A DNA stretch of 64,000 nucleotides from Pseudobacteriovorax antillogorgiicola (GCF_900177345.1 NZ_FWZT01000005.1:248001-312000); one strand, 5' to 3'. Shown: positions 42,636 to 53,065, counted from the stretch's first letter. Notes: generated from the letters alone by a model not told the origin. Numbers and translations: made by a program.

Positions 42636-43592
42636 TTATTCGAAGAGCACCATGAACGCAGAGATCTGGTAGTAGGGCATGGTATGACCATTGTTGTCAT
42701 AATCATCACGCCTATGATTCGTGTAAGCTTCTGGCTGCCACTGGAAGCTAGTTTCTTGTCCTAAACCTAAGGCCGATCCAGGCAAAGTCTCCACCCATGG
42801 GTTCACCTTATCCCCAGGACACCAGCCTGCACGATCATAGATCCAAGTTCCCATCTGTGGTCCTTCGGTAACTGTATCGCGACAATTGTCTCGCCAAATC
42901 ACCCGGCTTGTGCTCCAGTTTCCAAGGCTTAGAGTATGGCGACGCTGACAAAACTCAGCACAGTTATCAGTGTTACCCTGCCCATGACCCGTAACATAAG
43001 TCCAAATCTTAGCTTTAGAAAACTCTTCTGAGAATTCAACGACTCTGCCAGCTAGAGTTTCAACCGAGGGGTTACCGTACTCAATAGACTTGGCAGAGAC
43101 TAGTGGTAGGACTGCTAGAGGCCGATCTTTGGGAACGCCTTTAGTGTATTTCAAAGTTGCATCTACAAGCCAACCATCACCTTGTGGATGGCCTGGCCCA
43201 ACCCAGGTATCGATGAAAACGCGAAAACGCTTAGGGCCTTTAAGCAAAGGTTGCAGATCAGTCACATCTAAGTTCCATCGCGCTCCAACTCGATAAGGAG
43301 TCATAAAGCGCATCAACTCAACTGTCTGCCCCTCGTCAGTTTCTACATACAATGCACCTTTGCGATCCCACCAGTCACAGCGATCATTAGGGCAATACGT
43401 GCGAACACTCAGGATGACCTGTTCATAGCTTTCGGAGCCTGATGGGAGCTTGACATCTTGAGTCACCTCTCTCTTGTTCTGGCCGTTGCCGAAATAGACG
43501 TGTTCCGCAGTGAAGATGGAAACCTCTTGGCCCTGGGCAAGAGCTGCGAACCCCCACAGCGCCAGTGCCGATAAACATGATGTTAGCTTCAT
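42636..43592 (-). CDS. Exported PNGase F-like protein
   Basis: The 318-residue product has a signal peptide (LTSCLSALALWGFAALAQG) and two beta-sandwich halves as in peptide-N-glycosidase F. Landmarks: CPNDRCDWWDRKGALYV in the first half (the family's Asp-Arg-Trp-Asp-like segment), and IWTYVTGHGQGNTDNCAEFC, VIWRDNCRD, GTWIYDRAGWCPGDKVNPWV in the second. PNGase F cuts the bond between Asn and N-glycans; activity here is untested and the glycan is unknown. Several Cys pairs fit an extracytoplasmic enzyme. Single gene on the minus strand. Confidence 0.8.
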   Translation of the reverse strand: MKLTSCLSALALWGFAALAQGQEVSIFTAEHVYFGNGQNKREVTQDVKLPSGSESYEQVILSVRTYCPNDRCDWWDRKGALYVETDEGQTVELMRFMTPYRVGARWNLDVTDLQPLLKGPKRFRVFIDTWVGPGHPQGDGWLVDATLKYTKGVPKDRPLAVLPLVSAKSIEYGNPSVETLAGRVVEFSEEFSKAKIWTYVTGHGQGNTDNCAEFCQRRHTLSLGNWSTSRVIWRDNCRDTVTEGPQMGTWIYDRAGWCPGDKVNPWVETLPGSALGLGQETSFQWQPEAYTNHRRDDYDNNGHTMPYYQISAFMVLFE

Positions 43593-43840
43593 GCAACATA
43601 TCCTTTTTTAGAAATTTAGATGTGAACCTTTTGCATTTGAAGCATTCATTAGCAAAGAATCTCGCGGGAGGACAATGGGAAGAAATTCCCATTGGCACGC
43701 TGTGAGATTCCGCCCACTATGAGAGAAAATCATATTATTAATGGTTATGGTTAGTAGGGGAATTCTTCTAGTGCGGAGTTTCAAGTCTCTTGCTACCATG
43801 ATGCCGAAAGAACTCATTTTTTCGCAGAGGTTATATCAAC

Positions 43841-44560
43841 ATGAAACTAAAGTTATCTGCATCGCTCCTTGCTGGGTTGCTTACCACAAGCGCCTTTGCA
43901 AAAGAGGACATCACACACCATGTCAAACTATCCATAGAGATCGGCGGTAAGGAGACTGGCGACATCTATCTTGGCCTGTTTGGCAAGACGGTTCCAGCAA
44001 CGGCACTGAACTTCGCCGCCATGTGCGACAGCGATGTTAAGTTAAATGGTAAAACCAAGCCATTTAAAGGCACGATATTTCATCGCATCATCCCTAACTT
44101 CATGCTTCAAGGCGGCGACTTCACTAACAGTAATGGCACGGGTGGAGAGAGCATCTACGGGGCAAAGTTTAAAGATGAAAACTTCGATATCAAACACACT
44201 GGCCCTGGCTTACTAAGTATGGCCAATGCTGGCCGTAATACCAACGGATCGCAGTTTTTTATCACCACAGCGAAAACTCAATGGCTTGATGGAAAACATG
44301 TTGTCTTTGGAAAGGTGATCTCGAATCCAAAGCTTTCAGAAGCTAAGAAGAAGAATAAAAACGCCCTCGATAGTATGGAAGTGGTCAAGGCAGTGGAAGC
44401 TGTAGGCAGTCGCTCAGGGACTCCAAGCAAGGCAGTCGCGATAAAAGATTGTGATACCTTCGTTCTCAGCAAAGTTACCTTGCCAAAGGACTATCAGATC
44501 GCCAGCGACCACAATAAAAAGAGCCTTGCAGAGCACCTGAAAACTAGCGACAAGTCCTAG
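43841..44560 (+). CDS. Exported peptidyl-prolyl isomerase, cyclophilin type
   Basis: The 239-residue product has a signal peptide ([20 protein letters not shown]) and a complete cyclophilin domain: [20 protein letters not shown] with the catalytic Arg, [20 protein letters not shown] and [12 protein letters not shown] with the Trp. It speeds proline isomerisation during folding of secreted proteins in the periplasm. The last 30 residues are an extra charged tail ([16 protein letters not shown]). AGAGG lies about 10 bases before the ATG. Its last 4 bases overlap the convergent Dabb gene. Confidence 0.95.
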   Translation: MKLKLSASLLAGLLTTSAFAKEDITHHVKLSIEIGGKETGDIYLGLFGKTVPATALNFAAMCDSDVKLNGKTKPFKGTIFHRIIPNFMLQGGDFTNSNGTGGESIYGAKFKDENFDIKHTGPGLLSMANAGRNTNGSQFFITTAKTQWLDGKHVVFGKVISNPKLSEAKKKNKNALDSMEVVKAVEAVGSRSGTPSKAVAIKDCDTFVLSKVTLPKDYQIASDHNKKSLAEHLKTSDKS

Positions 44561-44853
44561 TTAGTTCGCTCAAAGTCAAGGGCAATCACATCGTCCTTGG
44601 CTGGGCCAATCAACTGAGTTAGGACCTCTACATGTGCCGGGTGGTCTTGGTACACAGCCAAGTCTTCATGGGTCTTAAATAACGACCGCAGACCCATTTG
44701 AAATCCCTGGTGCCTTGCCGAGACGTTCCGTCCCGCACTGATGTCAACAATGACGTCGATCTTATTTTTTAAGTCGTTTAAAGCTGAGCAGATCTCGTCG
44801 ATACGACCCTCAAACTCCGGCTTAACTTTAACCAGTACAATATGTTCTATCAT
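44557..44853 (-). CDS. Dabb (stress-responsive alpha/beta-barrel) family protein
   Basis: The 98-residue protein starts [15 protein letters not shown] and contains [24 protein letters not shown], where the Y-x-x-H-P-x-H segment is the Dabb signature. Members form small dimeric ferredoxin-like barrels of largely unknown function. It follows the cyclophilin gene on the opposite strand with a 4-base overlap, and no partner gene is obvious. Confidence 0.88.
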   Translation of the reverse strand: MIEHIVLVKVKPEFEGRIDEICSALNDLKNKIDVIVDISAGRNVSARHQGFQMGLRSLFKTHEDLAVYQDHPAHVEVLTQLIGPAKDDVIALDFERTN

Positions 44854-44917
44854 GGTCTTTCCATTGCAATTCTACCCAACCTTTGAAACCTAGCCTAGCT
44901 AGGGGATCAAGGCAATC

Positions 44918-46465
44918 CTAAACAGCGGCTCCTGAGTTTAGGAACATTCCTATCACAGCATTTTCTGATTCTAGCTGATAGGGGTATTGAATACTCTCTA
45001 AGAAGCTACGGAAGTTACCTTCCTCAGCAGGCGGGACTTGCAAACCCATGAGCACTCGCCCATAGTCAGACCCTTGGCTACGATAGTGAAACAAGGAAAT
45101 ATTCCACTCCCGCCCCATTTGATCCAAAAACTCCATCAGGGCTCCAGGCCGCTCTGGAAACTGGAAGCTGACCAGCTGCTCGCTGGGAAGACTTTGTACA
45201 CCACCCACCATATGCCGGATATGATCCTTAGCGAGGTCGTTATCGGTGAGATCGGTCCAAGAGTAGCCCTCTTCGTCTAAAGACCTCGCAAGCTTCCGCC
45301 TTTCAACAGTGCTCTGATTTGCAATTCCAACGAAAATGTAAGCCTTTTGCCCACCGCTGAACCGATAGTTAAATTCAGTAATGCTTTGCTGCCCCAGTAC
45401 TTGATGGCAAAACTTTCGCAGCGACCCAGCCTTTTCTTTAAGCTGAATCCCATAAAGGCTCTCGCGACCATCTCCTGTAAGGATGCGTTCAGCAACGTAC
45501 TGCATTCGCTGAAAATTCATATTCGCACCTGAATTGATACAAACAACCTTGCGTTTAGAATCTGAGTTCGATATCTGCCTTAGATATCGTCTAGCCCCTG
45601 CCAGGCTGAGTGCTCCGGCTGGCTCTAAGATGGTCCTGGTATCCAGGTATACATACTCGATCGCAGAACAAATTTCATCTGTAGAAACCAAGACCCAATC
45701 GTCTACCAGATGACGGATGATATCAAAGGTTAACTGCCCCACCCGCTTCACCGCAACACCATCAGCAAAGGTGCCTGTTTCACCGAGACTGATCACAGAC
45801 CCATGGCGTAGAGATTGATGCATGGCATCGCTTTCTTGAGGCTCCACGCCAATGATCCGAATATCTGGGCGAAGGGCTTTAAGATATAAAGCCATCCCTG
45901 CCAGGAGCCCACCACCACCTACAGGCACAAACACATCGTCAAGATCAGGAAGATCGCTGTAAATTTCCTTAGCCGTAGTTCCTTGGCCAGCGATTACCAA
46001 CGGATCATCGAAAGGATGAATGAAGGTAGCTCCCAACTGCTTTTGAAGCTGCCAACAATGGCTTTCGGCGTCGCTATAGCTATCGCCATGGAGCGCGATA
46101 CTCGCTCCAAAGCTCCGCACCCCTTGAATTTTGATCTCGGGTGTTGTCACTGGCATCACCACTGTGACCGGCACTCCAAGTGATCGTCCCGCTAAGGCAA
46201 CTCCTTGGCCATGATTGCCTGCGGAGACACAGATCACCCCTGCTGCCTTCTCTTCGGGGTTCAGCTGCTTGATCTTGTTGTAAGCGCCCCGGATCTTAAA
46301 CGAGAAGATGTCTTGCAAGTCTTCCCTTTTAAAGTAAAGCTCATGGCCGACGTCCTGGGAACTTAAACGGGCATACTCCAAGGGAGTGTGCTTGACGAGG
46401 TCGTAAATCGGTGCTTTTAGCACTTCCTTAAAAAGCTCATCATAAAGTGGGCTAGGCTTAGGCAT
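44918..46465 (-). CDS. ilvA: Threonine ammonia-lyase, biosynthetic
   Basis: Threonine to 2-oxobutanoate, first step to isoleucine. ATG 46465 is preferred to GTG 46474 because the AAGG upstream is 11 bases away from the former and only 2 from the latter (515 residues). Landmarks: [20 protein letters not shown] (PLP Lys), [12 protein letters not shown] and [13 protein letters not shown]. Two C-terminal ACT-like domains ([29 protein letters not shown]) mark the isoleucine-regulated form. The start overlaps the ilvD stop by 8 bases, so translation is coupled. Confidence 0.95.
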   Translation of the reverse strand: MPKPSPLYDELFKEVLKAPIYDLVKHTPLEYARLSSQDVGHELYFKREDLQDIFSFKIRGAYNKIKQLNPEEKAAGVICVSAGNHGQGVALAGRSLGVPVTVVMPVTTPEIKIQGVRSFGASIALHGDSYSDAESHCWQLQKQLGATFIHPFDDPLVIAGQGTTAKEIYSDLPDLDDVFVPVGGGGLLAGMALYLKALRPDIRIIGVEPQESDAMHQSLRHGSVISLGETGTFADGVAVKRVGQLTFDIIRHLVDDWVLVSTDEICSAIEYVYLDTRTILEPAGALSLAGARRYLRQISNSDSKRKVVCINSGANMNFQRMQYVAERILTGDGRESLYGIQLKEKAGSLRKFCHQVLGQQSITEFNYRFSGGQKAYIFVGIANQSTVERRKLARSLDEEGYSWTDLTDNDLAKDHIRHMVGGVQSLPSEQLVSFQFPERPGALMEFLDQMGREWNISLFHYRSQGSDYGRVLMGLQVPPAEEGNFRSFLESIQYPYQLESENAVIGMFLNSGAAV

Positions 46466-48137
46466 CAGTAACACACCCTTGGCTTGCTGGCGATACCAAA
46501 CGAGTATACTTCCAAAGGGTTCCTCTACGAACTTTGAGAGACGGCTCCTGCCAACGATTGCGGCGCTCTAGCCATTGTTTGTCAGTGAGATCCACATGAA
46601 TCTCTAGGGACTCCGCATCAATCGTCACAGGATCTCCAGTTTCAATTAGAGCAATCGGACCACCATCTTGAGCCTCTGGACACACATGTCCGATGATAAA
46701 GCCGTGCGACCCTCCAGAGAAGCGCCCATCTGTAATGAGGGCGACATCCCGGTGCAGCCCTGCGCCCACAATAGCTGACGTTGGGGTTAGCATCTCAGGC
46801 ATGCCGGGCCCACCACGAGGCCCTTCGTAGCGAATAACAACGGCATGCCCTTTGCGGATTTCACCTTGTTCTAAAGCAGTGAGCATATCTTCTTCACAGT
46901 CAAACACGATTGCCTTGCCCTCAAACCTCAGGCCCTCTTTGCCAGTGATCTTGGCTACCGCGCCTTCAGGAGCAAGATTGCCACGGAGGATTTTGATATG
47001 TGCCTTGGGAGCCAAAGGTTGATTCATGTCGACAATAACCTTCTGACCAGGGCTTAGGCTTTCTTGTTCTGCAAGGTTTTCTTCGTGGGTTTTACCTGTA
47101 ACCGTAAGGCAGGAGCCATCGATCAATCCATGGCTCAGCAGGCGCTTCATCACACCTGGTGTCCCGCCCACTTGATGAAGGTCAGCCATCACATATTTGC
47201 CGGATGGTTTCAAATCAGCAACGAGAGGAACTTCGTCAGAGATGGCTTGAAAATCTTTCAAACTGAGTGGCAGATCCAAAGCATGAGCCACAGCCAAGAG
47301 GTGTAGCACAGCATTGGTGGAGCCACCTAACGCCATGATGGTGACGATGGCATTGCGAAGAGCAGTGCTGGTCATGATATCGCGAGGCTTGATATCCTGT
47401 TCAAGGAGCCTCCTCATGACATCCCCTACACCTGCCAGCTCTTGCTTCTTAGCATTGCTGGTAGCCGGATTGGAAGATGAAGCTGGAACACACATCCCCA
47501 GAGCTTCGATAGCGCAAGCCATGGTATTGGCTGTATACATTCCCCCACAGGCTCCCGGGCCCGGACAAGCACGTTTTACAATATCTTGCCTCTGGTCATC
47601 ATCAATTTCACCACTAATAAACTGCCCGTAGGATTGAAAGGCACTGACGATATCAAGGTCTTTATTGTCCCGACTGCATCCCGGAGCAATGGTTCCTCCA
47701 TAAACGATCATTCCAGGCCTATTTAGTCTGGCCATTGCAATCAGGGCTGCTGGCATATTCTTATCGCAACCAGGTATGGCCACCAAGCCATCATACCATT
47801 GGCCAGCAACCACTGTTTCAATGGAGTCTGCAATAACCTCACGAGACTGGAGAGAGTAATTCATACCATCCGTCCCCATCGAAATCCCATCGCTCACCCC
47901 CACGGTGTTGAAGCTCATTCCAAGTAGCCCCGCATCTTCGAGGCTTTGCTTCGCTTTCAAGCCGAAATCATGGAGGTGCATGTTACAGGGGTTGCCCGCA
48001 AGCCAATTCGAAACCACTCCAACCTGCGCCTTGTTCATGTCATTTTCACCGAGACCAGTAGCGTAAAGCATCGCTTGCGAAGCTCCCTGGCTTTTGGGCT
48101 GCGTGATTCTCTTTGAATAGCGGTTCATGTCATTCAT
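46458..48137 (-). CDS. ilvD: Dihydroxy-acid dehydratase
   Basis: Common third step of isoleucine and valine synthesis. The start is ATG 48137: AAGGAG lies 6 bases upstream, and longer in-frame extensions overlap ilvE. The 559-residue protein has [17 protein letters not shown], the iron-sulphur Cys residues in [17 protein letters not shown] and [31 protein letters not shown] and [15 protein letters not shown]. The third cluster Cys is also found near the N-terminus (NPCNMH). It starts 10 bases after ilvE. Confidence 0.96.
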   Translation of the reverse strand: MNDMNRYSKRITQPKSQGASQAMLYATGLGENDMNKAQVGVVSNWLAGNPCNMHLHDFGLKAKQSLEDAGLLGMSFNTVGVSDGISMGTDGMNYSLQSREVIADSIETVVAGQWYDGLVAIPGCDKNMPAALIAMARLNRPGMIVYGGTIAPGCSRDNKDLDIVSAFQSYGQFISGEIDDDQRQDIVKRACPGPGACGGMYTANTMACAIEALGMCVPASSSNPATSNAKKQELAGVGDVMRRLLEQDIKPRDIMTSTALRNAIVTIMALGGSTNAVLHLLAVAHALDLPLSLKDFQAISDEVPLVADLKPSGKYVMADLHQVGGTPGVMKRLLSHGLIDGSCLTVTGKTHEENLAEQESLSPGQKVIVDMNQPLAPKAHIKILRGNLAPEGAVAKITGKEGLRFEGKAIVFDCEEDMLTALEQGEIRKGHAVVIRYEGPRGGPGMPEMLTPTSAIVGAGLHRDVALITDGRFSGGSHGFIIGHVCPEAQDGGPIALIETGDPVTIDAESLEIHVDLTDKQWLERRNRWQEPSLKVRRGTLWKYTRLVSPASQGCVTDA

Positions 48138-48147
48138 CGTCGGCTCC

Positions 48148-49260
48148 TTACAAAGCTGCGGCTGCAGAGGTTTCTGAGGTTCTCGCTTTCGGCGCCACCA
48201 CCTGGCTCCAATGAAAAGGATCATCCGCAAGACCTATTTGTATTTCTAAAAGCCGGGTTCGAAGAGTCATCGCAACTGGAGATGCAGTATTTTGAAGTGT
48301 GTACAAGGTTCCGTCATATTCACCAAGAGCTGCCACTGGGGTTATGATTGCAGCAGTCCCGCAAGCAAATAGCTCAGAGCAAATACCAGACTTGATATCG
48401 CTCACAAGTTCGTCGATGTCGATTGCCTCTTCCCGCACATCATAACCCAAAGATCTAGCGAGCTTGATCACGGAGTCTCGTGTGATTCCCGGTAAAATAG
48501 TTGAATTGAGTTCCGGGGTATAGAGAATACCGTCTCTTACGGCGAACATATTCATGCCTGAAAACTCTTCCACAAACTTCTGATGGCGCGCATCCAGCCA
48601 CAGGGTTTGCTGATAGCCCATGGATCGGGCGTGGATCGCAGACTTGATACTGCCACCATAATTACCGGCAGTTTTAACAGATCCGGTACCACCTGGTGCC
48701 GCCCGACAATCAGAACGCTCGATCAAGGCATGAACATCTCCACCAGCAAAATACGACCCTGAGGGGCTGGCAATCAGATAAAAACGATAGTCTTGAGATG
48801 GTGCGAGGCTCAAGCCACTATCAAGAGCCATCATCACAGGCCTTATATAGAGCGACTCACCAACCCCTTGAGGAATGACTCCCCTGAGATAGTGAACCAT
48901 CGATCCCAACGCGCTCATAAATATTTGACTCGGAATCTCGGGCATAGCCATTCGCCTGGCTGAGGCATTGAAGCGACCTAAGTTATCGAGTGGTCGAAAC
49001 AAACGAGGATGTCCGTTTTCATAGCGGTAAGCCTTCATACCCTCAAAGATCTGTTGACCATAGTGAAGAATTTTTGCTGACGGCAAAATGCTAAAGGCCT
49101 GGAATGGAGCTATTCGCGCTTCTTGCCACGCGCCACTAGTAAAATCGCAGGTCACCATAATAGGTGCTACATGAGTGCCAAAGCCAAGCGGCTCGGGCAA
49201 TGTGAAATCGGACGCCACTTGACGTAACGCAGGGGAAATGGGCAAAAAATCATTAAGCAT
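48148..49260 (-). CDS. ilvE: Branched-chain amino acid aminotransferase
   Basis: Last step of leucine, isoleucine and valine synthesis. The 370-residue protein has [36 protein letters not shown] (PLP Lys), [14 protein letters not shown] and [18 protein letters not shown]: the class IV fold in the longer mitochondrial-like form. First structural gene of ilvE-ilvD-ilvA, right after the attenuator; AGGTGA lies 6 bases before the ATG. ilvBN, ilvC and leu genes are not in the window. Confidence 0.95.
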   Translation of the reverse strand: MLNDFLPISPALRQVASDFTLPEPLGFGTHVAPIMVTCDFTSGAWQEARIAPFQAFSILPSAKILHYGQQIFEGMKAYRYENGHPRLFRPLDNLGRFNASARRMAMPEIPSQIFMSALGSMVHYLRGVIPQGVGESLYIRPVMMALDSGLSLAPSQDYRFYLIASPSGSYFAGGDVHALIERSDCRAAPGGTGSVKTAGNYGGSIKSAIHARSMGYQQTLWLDARHQKFVEEFSGMNMFAVRDGILYTPELNSTILPGITRDSVIKLARSLGYDVREEAIDIDELVSDIKSGICSELFACGTAAIITPVAALGEYDGTLYTLQNTASPVAMTLRTRLLEIQIGLADDPFHWSQVVAPKARTSETSAAAAL

Positions 49261-49280
49261 AGTGAATCACCTATATAAAT

Positions 49281-49310
49281 AAAAAACCCAGGCCGCTTGT
49301 TCGGCCTGGG
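49281..49310 (-). terminator. Attenuator terminator of the ilv operon
   Basis: On the minus strand CCCAGGCCG and CGGCCTGGG form a perfect 9-base stem with loop AACAAG, followed by six T (TTTTTTATT). It lies between the leader peptide and ilvE, 20 bases before the ilvE start. The 3' arm contains GCGGCCT, which can instead pair with AGGCCGC at 49339-49345. Confidence 0.9.
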
Positions 49311-49338
49311 TCATATTTTTTGCAAGCAAGCATGCCCC

Positions 49339-49453
49339 GCGGCCTATGTTTCCCGGATAATCACCACAATCAGAATCATAATGTTTGAAATTTTTTTAAA
49401 CATGCGCAAGGTCTCTATCAATTTATTCTAGCACTCATAGACTCTATTTGCAG
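49339..49453 (-). promoter_or_regulatory. ilv leader: promoter and antiterminator arm
   Basis: The antiterminator arm AGGCCGC (49339-49345, minus strand) overlaps the leader-peptide stop codon and is complementary over 7 bases to the terminator 3' arm (49290-49296). A ribosome stalled on the Ile/Val codons would leave the arm free and prevent the terminator; a ribosome reaching the stop would cover it. A TAGAAT box (49425-49430) with CTGCAA 17 bases upstream is a possible promoter, weak at -35. Confidence 0.65.
49344..49403 (-). CDS. ilvL: ilv operon leader peptide
   Basis: The 19-residue reading frame begins ATGTTTAAAAAAATT and encodes MFKKISNIMILIVVIIRET. Nine of residues 5-16 are Ile, Val or Leu (six Ile, two Val, one Leu), which matches the products of the downstream ilvE, ilvD and ilvA. 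It is followed by a terminator hairpin and so fits classical transcription attenuation. The ribosome site is weak. Too short for usual gene calling. Confidence 0.85.
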   Translation of the reverse strand: MFKKISNIMILIVVIIRET

Positions 49454-49678
49454 AGAAGTCATCTGGCACCTTAAGTCTAGATCTAGCATTGTCTTAACAC
49501 AGTGCTTTAGTTTTGCAACGTCAAATCAAAAAAATCAGATTCACGCCCTCCACAAGGAAACACATCGGTTGGTTTTCGGATTCGGAGCTTCACAAGCTCC
49601 AAGCCACCCCAAAGCTCCAAATTGTTTTTGACCGGCTGCTAAAGATCTGCTATAGATCTATTCCATTTTGGCTTATTT

Positions 49679-50650
49679 ATGAGGTTTCCCTTGGAATCGG
49701 TTTCCCTAAAGGTATCAAAGGATTGTGTTGGCATGAGGCTCGATCAGGCAATCGCTGCCGAGAGTGAGCTTTCTCGTGGCAAGGCTCGGAAGATCATTGA
49801 CTTGGGGGGATGTTACTTAAACCGTAAACGGATCAGACGCAGCTCTCAGCCTGTGAAAGAAGCTGATAAAATCCAAATTTACTGGCGTGATGAGGAACTC
49901 GATCGCCTCAAGCAGATCTCCCAGTTGCTGCAACCACAGGACATCATTTTCGAGGATGCCCATGTTCTTGCGATGAATAAGCCAGCTGGTTTGCCAGCCC
50001 AGGGAACAAGAACCCAAGATCGTTTTCATATGGAAGCCCAAGTCCAGAGCCTGATGCAAAGCACCAGAGGTCGGGCTCCAGCACTCCGCATGATCCACCG
50101 CTTGGATCGCGACACCACAGGCGTCATGATTTTCGCCAAGTCTAAAAAAGCCTATCAGTTCTACTCAGAAGCATTTGCACAGCGAAAGGTCGAAAAGGAG
50201 TATCATGCACTTTGTCACGGGATTCCTTCAGAAGAACGCTGGACCCAAACGGAGCCATTGAGCAAAATCCACGCTTCTGCTGGGCGTGTTTACGTTGACT
50301 TTGATCAGGGGCTAACTGCCGAAACCCATTTTGAAGTTATCACCAGATTCGAAGAGGATCAGCTCACACTGATCCGTTGCCGCCCCATTACAGGCCGAAC
50401 CCACCAGATCAGGGCCCACCTTGATTATAGAAACTTGCCAGTGGTCGGCGACCGAAATTACGGTATCGATTGTTTCTCTAGTCTGCGACCAACTCTACAA
50501 ACCTTTGCCAAAGAGCAACACATGCTCCACGCAAGAGGATTATGTATTCCTTATTTGAGGGGAGAAGCCAGCAAGAAAATAGTGGCAATCTACCCTCTAG
50601 CAATGGCCTCTACTTTGGAAGAGTTGGGAGTCTCCACGCTTAAGGACTAG
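49679..50650 (+). CDS. RluA family pseudouridine synthase with S4 domain
   Basis: The 323-residue protein has an N-terminal S4 RNA-binding domain (MRLDQAIAAESELSRGKARK) and the RluA catalytic domain with MIHRLDRDTTGVMIFAKS (catalytic Asp), KEYHALCHG and CRPITGRTHQIRAHLDY. It makes pseudouridine in rRNA or tRNA; which site cannot be told. The start ATG 49679 has no strong ribosome site. Its 3' end overlaps the FBP gene by 11 bases. Confidence 0.92.
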   Translation: MRFPLESVSLKVSKDCVGMRLDQAIAAESELSRGKARKIIDLGGCYLNRKRIRRSSQPVKEADKIQIYWRDEELDRLKQISQLLQPQDIIFEDAHVLAMNKPAGLPAQGTRTQDRFHMEAQVQSLMQSTRGRAPALRMIHRLDRDTTGVMIFAKSKKAYQFYSEAFAQRKVEKEYHALCHGIPSEERWTQTEPLSKIHASAGRVYVDFDQGLTAETHFEVITRFEEDQLTLIRCRPITGRTHQIRAHLDYRNLPVVGDRNYGIDCFSSLRPTLQTFAKEQHMLHARGLCIPYLRGEASKKIVAIYPLAMASTLEELGVSTLKD

Positions 50651-51110
50651 GCGATATTCCATAGACTCGCTTTGCAAACCGCATCATTTTATCTTGCAAG
50701 CGTTCAATGCGTCGTCCCACTGTAATAGTCTCATACATGAAAATGCCTTGGCTCAACCCACGAACCCGGGCACTACATGCCATATCAGCGCAACAATGGA
50801 TTCCAATTTTCCTTTTGGGGTTCTCTAATGTTTCAATGAGTGCTGCCTTCACTCCAACATCATCATTGTTGGCAAAGCACAGATCACATGAAACTGCTGA
50901 ACTACCATTGCCAGTATTCATACTAAGTACAAAGCCCAGCAACTCACCACCCGACTCAACGCACGCATAGTAATTGCCTGCCTTGGGGTGCTTCCACGCT
51001 AGAAAATCAATATCATCCCAAACAATACGATGAATCTCTGGATCGACCCAATCCTTGCGATCGTCTGGAATGAAGGCTGCCCGGATGTCGGTCATGGAAT
51101 ATTGATTCAT
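50640..51110 (-). CDS. FBP-type (EF-G-binding) zinc-finger protein
   Basis: The 156-residue protein has the treble-clef signature of the FusB/FBP C-terminal domain: CDLCFANNDD, GIHCCADMACSARVRGL, giving a Cys-x2-Cys plus His-Cys-Cys set. FusB-type proteins bind EF-G and release it from stalled ribosomes; that role here is inferred from the finger alone. GAGG lies about 9 bases before the ATG. Its stop lies inside the convergent pseudouridine-synthase gene. Confidence 0.85.
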   Translation of the reverse strand: MNQYSMTDIRAAFIPDDRKDWVDPEIHRIVWDDIDFLAWKHPKAGNYYACVESGGELLGFVLSMNTGNGSSAVSCDLCFANNDDVGVKAALIETLENPKRKIGIHCCADMACSARVRGLSQGIFMYETITVGRRIERLQDKMMRFAKRVYGISPSP

Positions 51111-51249
51111 ATAAATTCCCTCCTATCTCGATGTATCCTATTCATACTATCGGATTTTTTTCGGGAATGGCTCAATTTCATGAAGTTTCAAAGGTGATTT
51201 TTTGTGATTTCCAAGTGTTCTCTTTGATTTACCAGCACCGTGGATAGCT

Positions 51250-51618
51250 TTAGCTAGCGGGACTGGAAAAACCGTCCAAGCCCAGGTTAAGACGATCTCG
51301 ACCGGTAGAGGATTGATAACGCACTTTAGAATCCTCAATGAAAAAATCTGCCTCTCCTTTGACCAATGTAGAGTGGAAGCTGCCAGTCAATTCCAGAGTG
51401 ATAGTAAGCTTATCACCGATCAGGTTTTCGACTTTACCCTTGAGGCGGATTTTAGTTTGGCGATTGAAGCGATGGGTACGGGATTCATCATCAAGGAATG
51501 AAAATGCTGCTTTATCTTCATTGAGAGATAAGTTGGTCACAGACCCCACATACTTTTCAGTCAACTGATTTTCACTGAGTTCAAACAAGTTCCAACGGCT
51601 ATTTTCGAGACGGACCAT
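51250..51618 (-). CDS. Small beta-rich protein, unknown
   Basis: ATG 51618 is chosen: GGGGGAG lies 5 bases upstream, while the longer frame from TTG 51708 lacks a ribosome site. The 122-residue product is beta-rich (WNLFELSENQLTEKYVG, FNRQTKIRLKGKVENLIG, KLTITLELTGSFHST) without signal peptide. It may be a PilZ-like or OB-like fold, but the PilZ motifs (RxxxR and DxSxxG) are absent, so no family is given. Confidence 0.55.
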   Translation of the reverse strand: MVRLENSRWNLFELSENQLTEKYVGSVTNLSLNEDKAAFSFLDDESRTHRFNRQTKIRLKGKVENLIGDKLTITLELTGSFHSTLVKGEADFFIEDSKVRYQSSTGRDRLNLGLDGFSSPAS

Positions 51619-51762
51619 GATGGCTCCCCCATAAGTTGCCGCTAGCTGACTGGGAATAAAGATAGTAGCGACAATTCCTGGAATCAATTCAACATTTTTT
51701 TTAAACAACTAGAACTATTACTACTTTTGCAAGGTAAAAGTGTTTCGAAGAGCTGCTTGAGT

Positions 51763-52047
51763 TTAAGATCGAGGCAGATAACCTTGCGACCTAAGGCCCT
51801 GGTATAGCTTACTCAGCTTTCCAAGGACTTGATCGATCGCATGCTTAGCATTGACTGTGAAATCATGCTCAAACTCCAGGGTGTTACAATCGGCTCTCAT
51901 CGAACAAACGAGGCGGCTCGGCTGGATATTCACCAAAACCTGCAAGACCTGACAGGGCATGACACCCATATTGCGTAACTTGATTTCCAGATAACGGCTC
52001 AAAAAAGGCGAATAATTACAGCTGTCGAAGGTAACTTTAACATCCAT
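51763..52047 (-). CDS. Small protein resembling the HPF/RaiA fold, unknown
   Basis: The 94-residue product (MDVKVTFDSCNYSPFLSRYL) has the order strand, helix, strands, helix of ribosome hibernation factors, with KLRNMGVMPCQVLQVLVNIQ as the first helix-strand and AKHAIDQVLGKLSKLYQGL as the second helix. Sequence identity to HPF is too low by eye to be sure. GAGG lies about 5 bases before the ATG. Single gene. Confidence 0.5.
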   Translation of the reverse strand: MDVKVTFDSCNYSPFLSRYLEIKLRNMGVMPCQVLQVLVNIQPSRLVCSMRADCNTLEFEHDFTVNAKHAIDQVLGKLSKLYQGLRSQGYLPRS

Positions 52048-52268
52048 ACTCTACCTCAATTTTTTTTCCAGGCCGTCAATCTAGTTGGGCAGTATGTGAA
52101 TGAAATAAATGGATTGTTAAGTTTACCAGATGTGAATCTTGACCGTGAACCTTCTATAAATACTAATTCATACATAAACTTAGCAAATTTAATTCAAGAC
52201 TTAGCGGTGAACGACCGATAACAAGCCCAGGGAATCCTATAGACACGATTATGGACTGGAAATGAATC

Positions 52269-53036
52269 ATGAACCTCTTACATTTGAAATCTTTTTGTAT
52301 CCTCAGCGTAACTCTGATCTCTTGCAATGGCGGTAACTTCAACGGCCAACAAGGCAACGAAGAACTAGGAGCAGCCGCCACATCCGACCAAGTTGAACAA
52401 CGCTTGGAGGATATCGGAGTCTCCGACGCCACGAGCCTTGCAGATGCCTGCGAAAAGGTTGACGAGCTCAACATCCAAGAGTCAAAAACTAGCATATCCT
52501 ATGCGGAACGAAGGAACTGCAATTGGAACCAAGGCCCAAACCTAGAGCCGAGAGATAGGTTCGTGCAAGCCTTCGAAACAAGCAAGGCCAGCATTCAAGT
52601 TCCTGCTGGGTCCGTTCTTTGTAGCATCGATCTTGCATCACAAGACAATGCTCGTATGCATTATGACGATTTTCTTTTTCTAACCCTTGAAGACAAAGTT
52701 ATTTTTGGTAGTAACCAAGGCGTCACGAGTCGTTTGGATCGCAGCGATGATATCTTTTCATGGGACTTTTCCAAAATTGCTGGCTTACAGATTGGAAATT
52801 TCGAGTCACCATATTACTGCATCGGAGGCTTGCAAAGCTGCAGCCTACCTCCACATGATCAAGAGGGCCCCATTGCCTTAGCCCTTGAAACCAAAGCCAT
52901 AGCTCCCATAGCTCTCGAAGTCGCAGGGCAAACCCAGCTGGCATTGGACTTGATCGCCACAGGTGACAACGACGATGAGGACTGTATGCACACGCAGCTC
53001 GACCTAGACGTTACGGTGAAATTTATCAAGTTATAA
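52269..53036 (+). CDS. Lipoprotein of unknown function
   Basis: The 255-residue product has the lipoprotein signal MNLLHLKSFCILSVTLIS-C followed by Asn. A Gln/Asn-rich linker and a short helix (DQVEQRLEDIGVSDATSLAD) lead to a beta-rich domain (ASIQVPAGSVLCSIDLAS, IALALETKAIAPIALEV), ending DVTVKFIKL. Four paired Cys residues are possible. Upstream, TCAAGACT-N12-ACCGATAA (52188-52215) resembles the sigma-28 sites but with one extra spacer base. No family recognised. Confidence 0.65.
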   Translation: MNLLHLKSFCILSVTLISCNGGNFNGQQGNEELGAAATSDQVEQRLEDIGVSDATSLADACEKVDELNIQESKTSISYAERRNCNWNQGPNLEPRDRFVQAFETSKASIQVPAGSVLCSIDLASQDNARMHYDDFLFLTLEDKVIFGSNQGVTSRLDRSDDIFSWDFSKIAGLQIGNFESPYYCIGGLQSCSLPPHDQEGPIALALETKAIAPIALEVAGQTQLALDLIATGDNDDEDCMHTQLDLDVTVKFIKL

Positions 53037-53065
53037 CGAGCAGCAAGCGCTCGAAGACCTTCGAA

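Noticed and set aside
49513-49767. 84-codon plus-strand frame before the pseudouridine synthase gene
   Set aside because: It overlaps the start of the real gene in another frame, has no ribosome site and no family resemblance.
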